Below the pieces are notes generated by a model. The model saw only the letters and a program-made list of their open reading frames with translations. It was not told where the DNA came from and made no database searches. DNA of 64,000 bases from Diadema setosum (Eukaryota; Echinodermata; Echinoidea; Diadematoida; Diadematidae). How positions within the stretch are numbered: the first letter of the stretch is position 1; the number at the start of each line of letters is the position of its first letter. Positions 25,101 through 36,317 of the stretch are shown here, piece after piece. The stretch spans positions 33,839,041 to 33,903,040 of the forward strand of contig CM067069.1 in assembly GCA_033980235.1 (NCBI GenBank), written 5' to 3'. A program made the translations under genes and the position numbers.

Positions 25101-28100
25101 TTTTCAGTAAATAAATGTTGAGTGAATGAAATGATTTTGCAACAATACCAATTGAAACCAAATGCCACTTCAATATATCAAAACAATGCATCAACTCATT
25201 TTGAATCAGAATATGTAATACAGATGAATTCGACTAACTGAAGATTTTCTGTGAAGAATGTGAGATTTCTAGAAAATTCATAACATTGCTCATTGTGCAG
25301 TCGTGATATAGGAAATGCCATTGAAGCAAGCTTTGTAAATTGTAATGATGCAACTTGAATTACAAGTGTGAATAGTGTTCGTAGGAATATGTGCAGTTAT
25401 TTACCTCGTTGAGGATGGGTTGATTTTACTACAACATGCATTTCCCATCTAGACACTTGCCCGAGTACACTCGGGACTCGTCCTGAATGGGTTAAAGATG
25501 GACAGAATGTAGCGACTACCAAAAACCTTTGCTTGAATGTACACAAAACATTCACTGCCCATTGATTTTAGGTTGATATTGATAGTGTCATGCTATGCTA
25601 TGTCATTGTGTGTTTGTACAATTTGTTTTTGAAAATGAAGCAGAGCAAGACACCAAAAAGTAAATCAGGTCTGTGTCACAAGGTGGCTAGCAATTTAAAA
25701 TATTCTAATTACAGTTACCGGAGTAACCATCACAATACATGCAGCTCATTTACTGGCGTCCAGCTGCCAGCTTTGCTACCCATGAAGCTTGTATTACTTG
25801 GAAATATCTTCATGAATTGCTGGCTGCATTTTTGTTTTTAATTTTTCTTCTTTTCCTCTTTCTTAAAGCTTAAGCCTGATCAAACAGCACAGCGACGGCT
25901 TCAGAAATTTAAGAATGCCCGTTGTAAAAACTGCTCCTGGAGAGGATCCTATAGTGATTATATTGAGGTATGAAAGATTTTTACTGATACCATGATATTA
26001 TTTGATCTGTCAGAATTTAGAACCCTTTACATTTTTGCTTCACTTTCCATCTGAGAAGAAAGCTGGAAACCCCATATTCAGCTAATAGGACATTAGCTTG
26101 TCTTCCATGGGGTCCAGTTGATATGCGATGAATTTTAATAACTGTTGTACTGCTGCTAATCAGGAGAGCTGCAAAGTAAGAAAATTTGCCTTAAGACATG
26201 TAATTTCTAACTGTTGAGATCTAGCAAATGTGATATCTGCACTTCCTCCAGTCCAAACTCGAATGTTGAAAAGTGTTTATGTAGCATCTGGTCACACTCT
26301 ACTGTAAAACTGGATATTTTCGCGTGACTAATTTTTCGCGCTTGGCCGGGTAAGAAGAGTTTTGCGTGTTTTTGATTCCGCGGAATCAAGACATTACGCA
26401 CAGGAACATACAATGGCAAGCAAAAATATTCGCGTGCTTTAATTTTCGCGTTAATTTCTGGTTGCGCGAAATGCGCGAAAATGTCCACTTATACAGTATA
26501 TCGGTAAATGTCTATAATGGTCTTATAACATACGTATACCTCATCTCTGGATTTGATTGTTTGATTTCCAGCAATATCAAACCTTCAAAATCATTTTGGA
26601 GAGTCCATAACATGTAAAAACTATCGAAATCAAGTCATCAAACCTTGAGAGTTATATTTAGAGAGAGGATTTCTTTCTTGAATTCTTGTCACCACTTTGC
26701 TGCTTTATGAAAAAGTGATATACTGAAACAATAGGATAGGATGCCTAAAAGAATTGCACTAAAGAGGCTACATCAGTAAGGATAAATAGTAAGCTTGGAA
26801 ACAGACATTTATAGCAAGGTTTGCTTTGGTCAGAATGTTGTTTGGGTATCTAAAAGTCAGGCACACTTTTGTTATTAAACAAATCCCTCTAGAAATTGGA
26901 AGTATTTTACAAGGGTAGCAAATTTTCTGTACAGGGAAAATCTGTTATAATGGAGGTTGCTTTGACCACCAGTTTGACCTTATTATGATTGATAACTTAC
27001 TTTTAATAATCTTCTGTGCAAGAGATTCCTCCTTGTTGGCAAACTTGTATTCCAGGAACCATGTCACTTGTATTGAAAGAGATGGGAGAGAAAGGGAGAG
27101 ACAGTTTGGTGTTTGATATCACAAACAAAAACAACCAGTACAAAACTAAGGCTCGACACTATTTACCTTTTCTTTTTAATAGTGGCCTCTGTGGGCCACC
27201 AAAAAATCATTAAATTTTCTGTTTTGGTGGCCTGATAATGAAATATGATGGCTGTAGAAAATACAGAAAAACACTGAACATGAAGTAATTTGGTGACACA
27301 CGGCCACCAAAACTATTTCTGGTAGCCCTTGGCCATGTCTAATGTCGAGCCTTGCATAGGGCATGGGAAGCATCTTTAGACTTAATCTACAGATTAGGTT
27401 TGATCAAGGACTACAGTTAGACAGGGATACCATGTTGTATTATTTGATTGTATGATTTGGCAACATAGCACACAAATTTGAAGTTAGGTTTCAAATTTTC
27501 CTCAATTCTTAACCCTAAAAAGACTGGGCTATTTTGGTAGCTCGAAAGACTGGGGGGGGGGGGGCCTAAAGGGCCCCCCCTTAAGATCTCGGCTGTGGAT
27601 TGCGCGATCACCGCAGAAATTTGCACAATGGTAGTGTGCGATGTAATCTACAAGATCGTATATTCAAATTTTCCAAAATAGTCTTCTTTTATTTTATTTT
27701 GATTAATTATGCTAATCTATGCGAGAAATCAGACTTTTTTATGTAAATCAGTAAATAAAGCTCAAAATGTGCTCATTTTTGGTCTAGATATTCTTTGTAG
27801 CATTCTTAGCAAATGTACTTCAAAAACAATTCGGTATCAAAATTAATTTCTTATTTATTTTATTGTTTTATGAATTTCTTATGTATTTCTTTGTTTTTTG
27901 GACCTTTTGTTTTTGAAGCATAATACTACTAAAACAAATTGATTTTAGCCATTGAGAGTAAAAATAAGCATATTTATATGAACCATGTGATAAAACTCAA
28001 TTTGTATTGACTTTGTACACAAAATCACATTTTTTAGCCATTTGCGGTCTCACGTGCATGTACAAAAAGTTATGTAACTTCAGAACCGTACCCCCGGGCG

Positions 28101-31100
28101 TCACAAATTTGGTGTCAAAATGTGCGGGAAACTCGAAAGAAAAAAGTCATAAAGCATCGCGGCGAGAGCATTGCGTGTTGCTGAGTAATCGCGCGAAATG
28201 TCGAGGGGGGGGGGGGGCCTTTTAGGCCCCCCCCCCAGTCTTTTTAGGGTTAACACTCGAGCTTAATTTTGGGCAAATTATTCATAAACATGAGACATTA
28301 TGCCAAAAAATGAAACAAACTATCAAGTCTATACCTCAGTTTATTCTTTTTTGGACAGTTTAACATTATTTCCTACTGTAAGAATGCATCCGTATGATGT
28401 GTTTAACCTAAATATTTCAGAGCATTGTTAGGTACTTGCTGTATATGAAGTTACTTGTCATTTCTAAAGAAGGTTTTAAAATCATTATGTCTTGCCATAT
28501 CATGTATCCACATGTCACATTATTATGAAATCATATCCTGATGATAAGTTATGTTGCTTCTAAATGATATTAATCGAATGATAATATGGGATGAACTTGT
28601 GTGTGATATCATTGAGTTGCCAATTTGTTTTCATTGAATACAAATGTACAATAGTTCTAAACAAAATCGTAACTTTCTTTCCGGAAACTTTTGCTCAAAC
28701 TTTTAGTGTCCTATTTTGTTTTGTTTTTTTTGCTTCGATTCATGCAAACTAATATTCAGTATGTATTTCCAGACTCATGGACAGGAGATCCTAGGTTGAT
28801 GTCCTGCCCAATGGATGCAACATCCATTGGTGAAATGTTGGATTTTATCCAAAATGTTCACCCCCCCCCCCCCTCCACCTTGCACTGTTGGGCAAGTAAT
28901 ATGATTGGAAACTTACCTGTTCACAACCCTCATAATTTTGCAAGTCAGAGAAATCCACCTTGTACTGCCCTTGCCTGCAATACTGGGGCAGTAATAGTGG
29001 AAGGGCTGTCCTAAAGAGTAGTGCTCAAACACCACATCATGTTTGGCTCTTCTTTCAGAATCATGAACGAGTGTGTGGAAAAGTTGTCCGCATCCAGTGC
29101 AAGGTGTTTGGCTGTGGCAAGTGGCTACCTAAGAACAGAGCCCTGGAGCTGCACAGAGCGGACGACTGGTGTCCCATGATCCTCCTAATGAAGACTCGCC
29201 TCACACAGGCCGAGATCCTTCACCTTAGCATGAGGGTGAGTACCGTCACTGCAAGATAAGTTCCACATGGTATTAAAAGAAACAAATCATTTGTTGTAAA
29301 ATCTCTAAAGGTCATACAATAGTATCAGTATTAAGACTTTGTGAAGACTGATAGGTAAAGTTTAGCACATTATACACCCAAGCATGTTTCGAAAGTGTAT
29401 GTCTCTACGTGTAATGTAGGTCTGTATTTTTTTTCACAAAATTTAATTGAATCAGTACTATTGTCAAAATGAGATTCACACCTGGTGAGGAGAGGAACCA
29501 ACAGAGCTTGCTGTTACTGGCCCAGTATGCAAGTGACTATCAGTGACAATATTTCATCTAAGCAGAATCATTGCTTGTTTAACCCTAATCCCACCGGGTT
29601 TTTTGAAGGACTTGAAACCACCGGGCGGCCTTTTTAGCCCCCCCCCCCCCCCCCCCCCAGATCGTAGTTATAGTTAGATTTTTCAAATTTTAATTTATGT
29701 ATTTTACATTAATTGATTTATGCTAATTTATGCAAAATTTTTTTTTGCCTATAAATAAAAAAAATAAGGCTCCAAGACTTCTAATTTTTGGTGAACATAT
29801 CCTTTTCAATATCCTCAACAATGATATTGAAGCAAAAATTTGGCTTCATAATTATTTATGTATTTTAATGTTTCTTGAATATTTCTATGTATTTCTCTGT
29901 TTTTTACTCTTTTTTTTTTCGCCAATATTTGTCGCAGATAAAATAAATCATTACCAGCCATTGAAAGTAAAAATATCTATTATTATAGATTATTTAGATA
30001 AATTGTTTGCTTCAGAATGGTCGCATATTCAAGTAATGTGCAGTTTAATGCCCCGCCACTGTACAGGCATGCTAACCTGGAAACATTAAACTGCACATTA
30101 CTTGAATATGAGACCATTCTGAAGCAAACAATTTTCACACAACAATAGATACATAATGTACTCTTAAATGAATCCCACAAGAATTGGAACAATCATCCCC
30201 CAGCATTCCCATTGATTCCCACCGTTCAGTTACTAGCCATCCCCTTTAAGTAACAAACAATAGGACAGATTAAAGTGTGTTTTTGCATAAGTATCATAAA
30301 TCTTTCAACATATCAAAGCTGATCAAAGGAAATCCTTGAGTGTTGTAGCCTTCAATGTCCTAAGAAAACGAATTGAGCTCGCTGTCTATTTTTATGCCTC
30401 CGCCACGAAGTGGTGCTAGAGGCATTATGTTTTTGGGTTGTCCTTCCGTCCATATGTCCGTACGTACGTCCGTCCGCATTTGTTTTATGCGATAACTTGA
30501 GTAATATTGACTGGAATTTTATCAAACTTGGTCGAAGTATAAAGTATGATGGAGCAATTACTTGATTACATTTTGGGTAGAATGGGCCAAAGATCAAAGG
30601 TCAAGGTCAAATCATGAAATTGTATCCATTTACGCGATAACTCAAGACTGGATCAAGCAAATCTCACCAAACTTTGTCAGAGGATGATGTATGATGGGAC
30701 AATTACTTGATTAGTTTTTGAGTGAAATTGGACAGAGGTCAAAGGTAAAAAATCAAGGTCAAATCCTAAAATCTATCTGTTTACGTGATAACTCAAAAAA
30801 CGTGGATGAAGCAGCTTTCACCAAACTTGGTCAAAGGATGATTTATGATGGGGCAATAAGCCAGTTCACAGTTAGCACTAGTCTGCAATGACCTCTCCAA
30901 CCACAGACTTTGCAAAACATGGAATAGTTCTCAAAAAGAGAAGTTGACAGTAATGCAGGAAGTGTTGATTCACATGTCAGTGCTGCATGAATGGCTTTTG
31001 TTAATCTTGCTGAAAAGCGAAAAGAATGCACATTCACCTGTAAATACCAATCTGCACCTGATTCATTTACAACACAGTTGTCAAGAAGCCCTATCTAGGT

Positions 31101-33972
31101 TTTGAATACCTCAGTTGCAAATTCATTTCAAGAGAAGGTCTGCAGTGACCTTTATCTGCACATGCTCAGATTGTAACTGTGAACTGGCTTATTAGTTGAA
31201 TAGATTTTAGTGACATTGGCAAGAGGTCAAAGGTCAAAAGTCAAGGTCAAACGCTAAAAATGTTGCTATTTCCCCCATATCCATGCAATGCCCGAAGGTA
31301 TTTTCTTGAAATTTAGTGTAGACATGTACTACTGCATATAAAGATTCTCCAGAGAGTTTCATGTCATAAGGTCAAAAGTCAAAAGGTCAAAAGGTCAAGA
31401 GGAGAAAATGTTACAATTTCACCTTTCTCGCAAATGGTTTAATGTATCTTCATGAAAATTGGTACATACGCATGTACTGACTGGCAGAGATTATCTAGGG
31501 AATTTAGGGGTCATGGGTCAATAGTCAGGGGTCAAAGGTCAAGGTCTACTCCTCAAAATTTTTTCTGTTTCCCTCATATACTAGTGTATATTATGCAATG
31601 CTTGCATTATTATGTTTAAAACTTGATATATACATGTTACCTAATGGAGATTCTCGGGGAAATTTCCAGCCAGAAGGTCAAAGGTCAAAGATTAAGGGTC
31701 AAAGGCCAGGTTTAAATGCATAAAAATATATATATCGTCGCTGGGGCGACAAGACCTCGTATCTACAAAATGTCAAATGTTCGGGAGAGCCAAAAAACAT
31801 GGCTGCCAAAGCACTGTGGTGAATGGGATAGCCTTTCCTTTGACATGCCGTGGTGGCTTCATTTTTGGAGTAAGACAGTTGGGATTTGGACAGGACATCA
31901 CTTAATCCATTATTTGACCATTAATCCAAAAAAGTCATTTTCACCAAAATTGCAGATACAAGGTCTTGTCACCCCAGCGACGATATATTTTATACTGTAA
32001 TTACACTCTTTCTTCATACCTTGAAAATTACTCAGTTGATGCATAAACTTATAAAAGGGTCGGTCAGAAGTCAAGTAAAAATCCTCAATTCCCCAAATAC
32101 ATGTACCTGCACTCTTAGACAATTATAGCAAACCTAGTTCAAGGAAAGTGAACATTCAAGATATTTCTGACAAACCTGTCATTTCAATATTTTGTCAGTC
32201 ATGTGAAACTGTCATCACACATTGTGAAGACATTGTACCATACACCTATTGGGAGAATCATGCATTATGGCGGAGGCATTAGTTGCCATAGCGACATTTC
32301 TAGTTTTATTTGAATTTCGCTCCCTCTTCTTGGCTATCATTGTTTGCTAGCCAGATTTGCAAACAACACCATGGGAGACAGACACACATCACACTGAAAA
32401 CAAACAGGAATTTTCACCTTTGTCAATATAATGTATGTCCTTTTATGATTTGTCTTCAGATGACTTTTTGAGTAATCATCTGAGAAATGAAGTTATCAAA
32501 ATTCACACTGAAAACAGAAGTGCGATATCAGGTGATGTAGCGTAAGCAGTTCCAGCGTGATGAAATCTGGCATGCAGTAGTAATGCTAACACTAGTCATG
32601 CAGAGAAGAATGTAATTGTCAATATCGACACTGGATACTGCATCACGCAGATGATTTTAAACTACTTTTAATAGAAGAACTTCTATTAAAGAGCTTATTT
32701 TCTTAAAATTATTTCGATCCACAGGAGACTTGGGATTGGACATGTGGACTGGTTCTCCGCAGCGAAAAAGCTGAGGTTAAATTATACATTGAAAGGTTAG
32801 TTGTAGTATTTAGCGTCTTGGACCCCGCAATGCCAACTGCTCTGGAAAACGATGAGTATGGGGCTACTGCTCAGATCACGGAAGACATGTGTGATGGAGA
32901 TGTGTCAGCTTCGAGAACTGCATCTCAAAGGACAGACAATTCCTCTCAGAAAAAGTTCTCGAGTGATGAAAGTAGTGGAAGCAATGCTAGTAGGAATGAA
33001 CCTGATGGCCACTCGCGGATTGGTCTTTCGCGCGAGAACAGTATGGTTGGGTCAGCAGCACTAAATGGTACCTACGCAGATTTGAGCCGATCAGCTGAGG
33101 TTGTGGGGACTGTGCTCCACAGACGGACATCAGGACATGGACAAGATAATGACACACAAGTAAATTTGCATGTTTTGAACCAGGAAATATCCAAGTTACA
33201 CCAAGAAGTAGACAAATGCAACAAATACTTTGACGACTTGCAAAAGCTGCCTAAAGCAGTTGCTGCTATGAATGATAAAAATACTGTACTAGAGGGAATT
33301 ATAGCTACCCTGCATCGCGAAATTATTGCAGGAAATAGCAAGATGGACAGTCTGCAAGCTTCAAGTGATTTTGGATCTCAAAAAAAGCTTGAAAAATTGT
33401 CTAAAAGTATTGATAAGATGGAGCAGGAGATAAATTCACTTTTTCAGTCCTTGCAGAAGCAAGAAATTAGAACACTAGAGTTAGAATACTCCTACAGTGG
33501 AGTCTTTCTCTGGAAGATTGAAAGCTACTCCCAGAGGAAGAAAGAGGCAGCAACAACTAACGTGAAGTCTATCTACTCTAAGCCCTTCTTTACCAGCCAG
33601 TATGGCTACAAGCTTTGCGGTAGAGTGTTTTTGATGGGAGATGGAGTTGGCAAGGGAACCCACATCTCTCTCTTTCTAACCATCATGCGAGGGCCACATG
33701 ATGCGGTGTTGCCTTGGCCTTTCAAGCAGAAGATCACCTTCCAGCTGGTGAACCAGGCCGACCCCCTCAACAAGAGCATCGTCGAAGCGTTTCGGCCAGA
33801 CCCAACGAGCTCCTCGTTCAAGCGACCGACCTCTGACAGAAACATTGGAGCTGGATGTCCACTCTTTGCAAAGATACAACTGGTAGAAGATCCCAATCAA
33901 GGCTTTCTGAAGGATGAGACCCTCTACTTGAAGATTATTTCTCAGACATCCGACGTACCAGAACTCAAGTAA
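20968..33972 (+). CDS. TRAF-family adaptor / RING E3 ligase, five coding exons
   Basis: Joined exons 20968-21125, 21984-22047, 25869-25967, 29059-29235 and 32725-33972 encode 581 residues in one frame. Domains seen: C3HC4 RING with ligands C23, C26, C38, H40, C43, C46, C63 and C66; TRAF-type zinc finger 1 (C93, C96, H109, C113); zinc finger 2 (C121, C126, H139, C145); Ser/Asp-rich linker about 199-309; heptad-like coiled coil about 311-421; MATH/TRAF-C domain about 423-576 with the family blocks YSGVFLWKI, GDGVGKGTH, WPFKQK, FRPDPTSSSF and GCPLF. TRAF proteins trimerise through coil and MATH domain, bind receptor tails, and use the RING for Lys63-type ubiquitination in NF-kB/JNK signalling in the cytoplasm; this role is inferred from the family. 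Two zinc fingers is fewer than the five to seven of many TRAFs. The MATH block looks nearest TRAF2/3/5 types. The ATG at 20968 is the first after possible acceptors at 20952 and 20960, so an upstream 5' UTR exon is likely but unseen. Confidence 0.9.
21984..22047 (+). CDS. TRAF gene coding exon 2 (end of RING)
   Basis: A 64-base exon between acceptor tttaaacag and donor gagag|gtagaa. It completes codon 53 (Lys) and gives residues 54-74, with the last RING pair C63-P-T-C66. Its length and phase join exactly to exon 1 and leave phase 0. A (TA)n tract starts about 25 bases inside the following intron. Confidence 0.88.
22071..22132. repeat. (TA)n tract in TRAF intron 2
   Basis: TA repeats start about 25 bases after the exon 2 donor and end at the next TIR element. 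Confidence 0.93.
22133..24161. mobile_element. 2-kb TIR element in TRAF intron 2
   Basis: TATGTGACCCGCTACA at 22133 and its complement TGTAGCGGGTCACATA ending at 24161. Inside are a GTCCGTCC-rich tract, at least four degenerate ~170-bp units ('ccatttctaacccgatt', 'tgctttatgtgatggcac', 'acttctacacagaattt') each with TGACCTTTGACC motifs, and a nested palindrome. No transposase. Confidence 0.75.
22455..22813. mobile_element. Nested palindromic element with 9-bp target duplication
   Basis: TAGCCTTTAAACAAGG at the left end and its complement at the right. The flanking direct repeats ACTCCTTCG lie at 22446-22454 and 22814-22822. Sister units (for example near 22967-22975) carry actccttcg once, giving the empty site. 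A 9-bp duplication plus long inverted arms fits Mutator-like elements. Confidence 0.8.
24162..24990. mobile_element. Palindromic element with repeated CATGTAGCATCGTGAT boxes
   Basis: 'atatgggtaattccatgaag' has its inverted copy 'cttcacggaattacccatat' at the right end. The arms run inward for several hundred bases ('ttttcctggaaattttgtgc' / 'gcacaaaatttccaggaaaa'). The box catgtagcatcgtgat or close variants occurs several times per arm. It abuts the preceding element with no spacer. Confidence 0.8.
25869..25967 (+). CDS. TRAF gene coding exon 3 (zinc finger 1, first half)
   Basis: A 99-base phase-0 exon with a strong pyrimidine-rich acceptor (tcctctttcttaaag) and donor gag|gtatga. It gives residues 75-107, a basic stretch (QRRLQKFKNARC) followed by the first two ligands of a TRAF-type zinc finger, C93-K-N-C96. 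The His and final Cys lie in the next exon, a split that supports the junction. Confidence 0.87.
26300..26498. mobile_element. Short MITE rich in TTTTCGCG
   Basis: TACTGTAAAACTGGATATTT...CGCG opens it and CGCG...AAATGTCCACTTATACAGTA closes it. Several CGCGAAAA/TTTTCGCG boxes inside. Lies in TRAF intron 3. Confidence 0.68.
27509..28253. mobile_element. piggyBac-like non-autonomous element
   Basis: TTAACCCTAAAAAGACTGGG on the left and CCCAGTCTTTTTAGGGTTAA on the right: TTAA target sites followed by CCCTA-type inverted ends, as in piggyBac. Both ends continue into long G/C tracts with 'ggcctaaagggcc'-like hairpins. No transposase. Lies in TRAF intron 3. Confidence 0.8.
29059..29235 (+). CDS. 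TRAF gene coding exon 4 (zinc fingers 1 and 2)
   Basis: A 177-base phase-0 exon with acceptor ctcttctttcag and donor agg|gtgagt. Residues 108-166: H109 and C113 close finger 1; C121, C126, H139 and C145 form finger 2 (C-x4-C-x12-H-x5-C). The tail KTRLTQAEILHLSMR is probably helical. Everything matches TRAF-type zinc-finger spacing. Confidence 0.9.
29579..29700. mobile_element. Solo end of a piggyBac-like element
   Basis: TTAACCCTAATCCCACCGGG followed by 'accaccgggcggcc' and a C tract parallels the left end at 27509. I could not find a matching right end, so it is a truncated or rearranged copy. The following AT-rich stretch resembles the interior of the 27509 element. Lies in TRAF intron 4. 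Confidence 0.5.
30000..30134. repeat. Hairpin with 51-bp arms
   Basis: Arms 30000-30050 and 30084-30134 match in 50 of 51 positions (one C/A change), with a 33-base loop. Probable short MITE inside TRAF intron 4. Confidence 0.88.
30858..31190. mobile_element. Nested TIR MITE
   Basis: AAGCCAGTTCACAGTTA on the left and TAACTGTGAACTGGCTT on the right. Repeated neighbours (gggacaattactt) suggest an AT- or TA-type short target duplication. Non-coding. Confidence 0.75.
31730..31989. mobile_element. Nested TIR MITE
   Basis: 'atatcgtcgctggggcgaca' on the left and 'tgtcaccccagcgacgatat' on the right, continuing inward as 'agacctcgtatct' / 'agatacaaggtct'. Non-coding. Confidence 0.8.
32725..33972 (+). 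CDS. TRAF gene terminal exon (linker, coiled coil, MATH domain)
   Basis: The acceptor tttcgatccacag opens a 1248-base exon that stays in frame to TAA at 33970-33972. Residues 167-198 begin ETWDWTCG. Residues about 199-309 are low-complexity, rich in Ser, Asp and Asn. Residues about 311-421 are a long amphipathic coil (NQEISKLHQEVDKC, KLEKLSKSIDKMEQEI). Residues about 423-576 are the MATH domain. A donor-like G|GTTAGT at 32796 lies inside, so a short alternative intron or an isoform is possible, but the uninterrupted frame favours read-through. Confidence 0.92.
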   Translation, partial: ETWDWTCGLVLRSEKAEVKLYIERLVVVFSVLDPAMPTALENDEYGATAQITEDMCDGDVSASRTASQRTDNSSQKKFSSDESSGSNASRNEPDGHSRIGLSRENSMVGSAALNGTYADLSRSAEVVGTVLHRRTSGHGQDNDTQVNLHVLNQEISKLHQEVDKCNKYFDDLQKLPKAVAAMNDKNTVLEGIIATLHREIIAGNSKMDSLQASSDFGSQKKLEKLSKSIDKMEQEINSLFQSLQKQEIRTLELEYSYSGVFLWKIESYSQRKKEAATTNVKSIYSKPFFTSQYGYKLCGRVFLMGDGVGKGTHISLFLTIMRGPHDAVLPWPFKQKITFQLVNQADPLNKSIVEAFRPDPTSSSFKRPTSDRNIGAGCPLFAKIQLVEDPNQGFLKDETLYLKIISQTSDVPELK

Positions 33973-36317
33973 TTTTGGGATAACATGACCAAATTTGGTT
34001 CTGGTACTTTCTTGTTATGATGTGTATTTGATGATGAGTGGCGTGCACAGTCTTCAAAGAGGATCTTATCTTCGGCAGAAATGTATTTTATTACCTGTGT
34101 TTGTTCTTCGGTTTGTGGGGTCCAGGGCTAGTGCATTCACGTTGCGGTCCCTGTCACGGTCTGAAGTTTGTTTGTTTCATTGAGCTTGCCCTGCAATGTG
34201 TGGTCTCCCATTCACAAGTCACTCGTCACAATCTCATCACTCTTTGCAATCAGAAACTTCCCTCAAAAGTTATCCACACTCAACTTCATCAAATTTGTTG
34301 CCTGCACAGAAAGCCATCGTTGTCAAGCTTCAAAACGTGTGAGTGGTGACACATTATTAAATGCATGTGGCATCTCATCAAGCAGGATTGGAACGCTGTA
34401 TTCCAAGCTGATAAAAATGTTCAGAAAAGAAAGTGCACAAAAGGAAAAGGAAAGCATTTGATTTGTGAGGATTAATGAGGCATGTCAAGTTATTGGATTG
34501 ACGGTAATGAAGACCTGAAAAGTGTCTGGAATCAAGCAGCTTTTGGTTCTTTTACTTTGTGTCCTGTCACAAAAAGTTTGGGAAGGAGACCATCTGAATG
34601 TGCTTCATTTGATAAGTAATGAGCAGGATTGACAGGGAGTGTACATGAATTTTTACATGTGAATTAGGTTTAAACCCGGGAAGGAAAGAAAAGTGTTTGG
34701 AAATGCATCAGTGAAATGTCATGGAGTCTTGGAACAGTGAAAATCCTGCGGAACATTCAGACTTGCAGATTAACCAAATCTAGCCATCAAACTGTGGACA
34801 GTTGAGTGAGAAAGCTTATGATTGATATACACGATGCTAGAGGGGGAGGCATAAATACTTCCCTCAAATCCAGCATAATTGCACTTTGTCTTTCCGTAAT
34901 GAAGTGGGTCAAAGTATACAAATGTGGATGCATTGATCAGAGGCAAAATTCCTGAAAACTACAGTGTAGGTACAGCTGTACTCCCTGAGCTTGTAAGTAC
35001 AATGTAATGTGCATGCTTGCTTTTGCTGTGTTGTTAAGTTGGTGCAGAATGCTTCTATTATCATTTGAATGAATACATTTACAATTGTTGTTTGTAAATA
35101 TCATCTTGCACATTATTTCATGCTTGTGTATATATTTTATGAGAAATTGCATGAAAAGTTCACAGTAGAGGGGAGAAAAACAAGACATGAGATTTACACA
35201 GGACTACATTTCTGTTTACCCTTCACTTCATGAGAGTTCAATTGATCATGTGTGTATTAAACATGTACACTGTATAATATCAAAAAAAAAAAAATTGATA
35301 TTGAGTGTTTTGCATGTAAATGTTCTTGCTGAGACAGAGGAGACCCAATATTATCAGTTACTTAGCATTTTCTAATTTTTTAACCCAGGGCTCGTCAAGC
35401 TATTCTGATTTTCGTTGGTTTCGTTTTTTACTAATATGAACTTTGCTTACTTTCATCTTCTGTAAAAACCCATATGGAGATTTCAGCCAAGTTGTCTGGA
35501 ATCCAACAATTATGTTGTTTTTTTTTTTCTTTCTGTGGAATACAAAATTCTGTGTTCACAGACAAGTGCATGGTACACATTTAACTTGTATGCTTTGTTT
35601 CTGAACTTGCACTTTATTGAGGCAATTGGAGGGGAGGAGGGTACAGGGTCATATCAAAATATGGATATGTGTATCAAAACAGAGTGAAAGACTGATCTGA
35701 AATGATAATGATGACGTAATTTGGGGATGTGAGTAAAGGCAGACTAAATTTTCCAGCCATGTTTATGTGAGATAAGAATTTACCACAGTGACATCATTTG
35801 GAAGAATTGATAATATGAACAATATAAATGATGTTGCAGTGGTCAAAGGTACTTTTGTACTCTACTTTCATTTAAAAACTTCTAACTTCTGACAATATCA
35901 GCAGAGAAGGTAAATAGTAGTACATTCAGTAGGTGGTATATGTAGGAAAAATACAAAGTAGAAGTGAAAAATTTGCAGGACATAAATGTGATGGAAGGTC
36001 GAGATCACTGAGTAACTGCACTTTCTTGTGCAAATTTCAGCTCTAACTTCAGCAAGGAATGTCAAAAGGTACTACTACTTAGCAAGAGGGACAGCAGTAT
36101 GAGTTACAATTTGCATTCAATTACAGTTTCTAGATAAAATGATAATGGCATGATTTCAACTGCCATATTTTGGCCTTGTTACCAGTAAAGTTTAGTGGCA
36201 CTATGTATTGACATGTGGTACGATGCATATATAAATGATTAAAGTGCAAAATACTGGCTTTGATTCGAAGAGCCACTTAGTCTCCTGGAGTCAAAAAGTT
36301 ATTCCTCAGGGTCATTG
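33973..36317 (+). other. TRAF 3' UTR and downstream unique DNA
   Basis: No repeat or coding exon recognised. The 3' UTR must start at 33973. Possible poly(A) signals ATTAAA lie at 34356 and 35256, but I cannot choose between them without transcript data. A short A-run at 35282-35293 is in the genome sequence and is not evidence of polyadenylation. Confidence 0.45.

Larger units (their letters stand above)
30394..32310. mobile_element. 'ATGCCTCCGCCA' repeat element with two insertions (copy 1)
   Basis: Opens 'atgcctccgccacgaagtgg' with a GTCCGTCC tract and closes 'gcattatggcggaggcat' then 'gccatagcgacatttctagt'. The interior is degenerate tandem units with AGGTCAAAGGTCA motifs. A second copy lies at 60504-61602. 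This copy holds younger elements at 30858-31190 and 31730-31989. Confidence 0.8.

Noticed and set aside
33072..33900. Minus-strand frames of 60-96 residues over the terminal TRAF exon
   Set aside because: Shadows of the coiled-coil and MATH coding frame.
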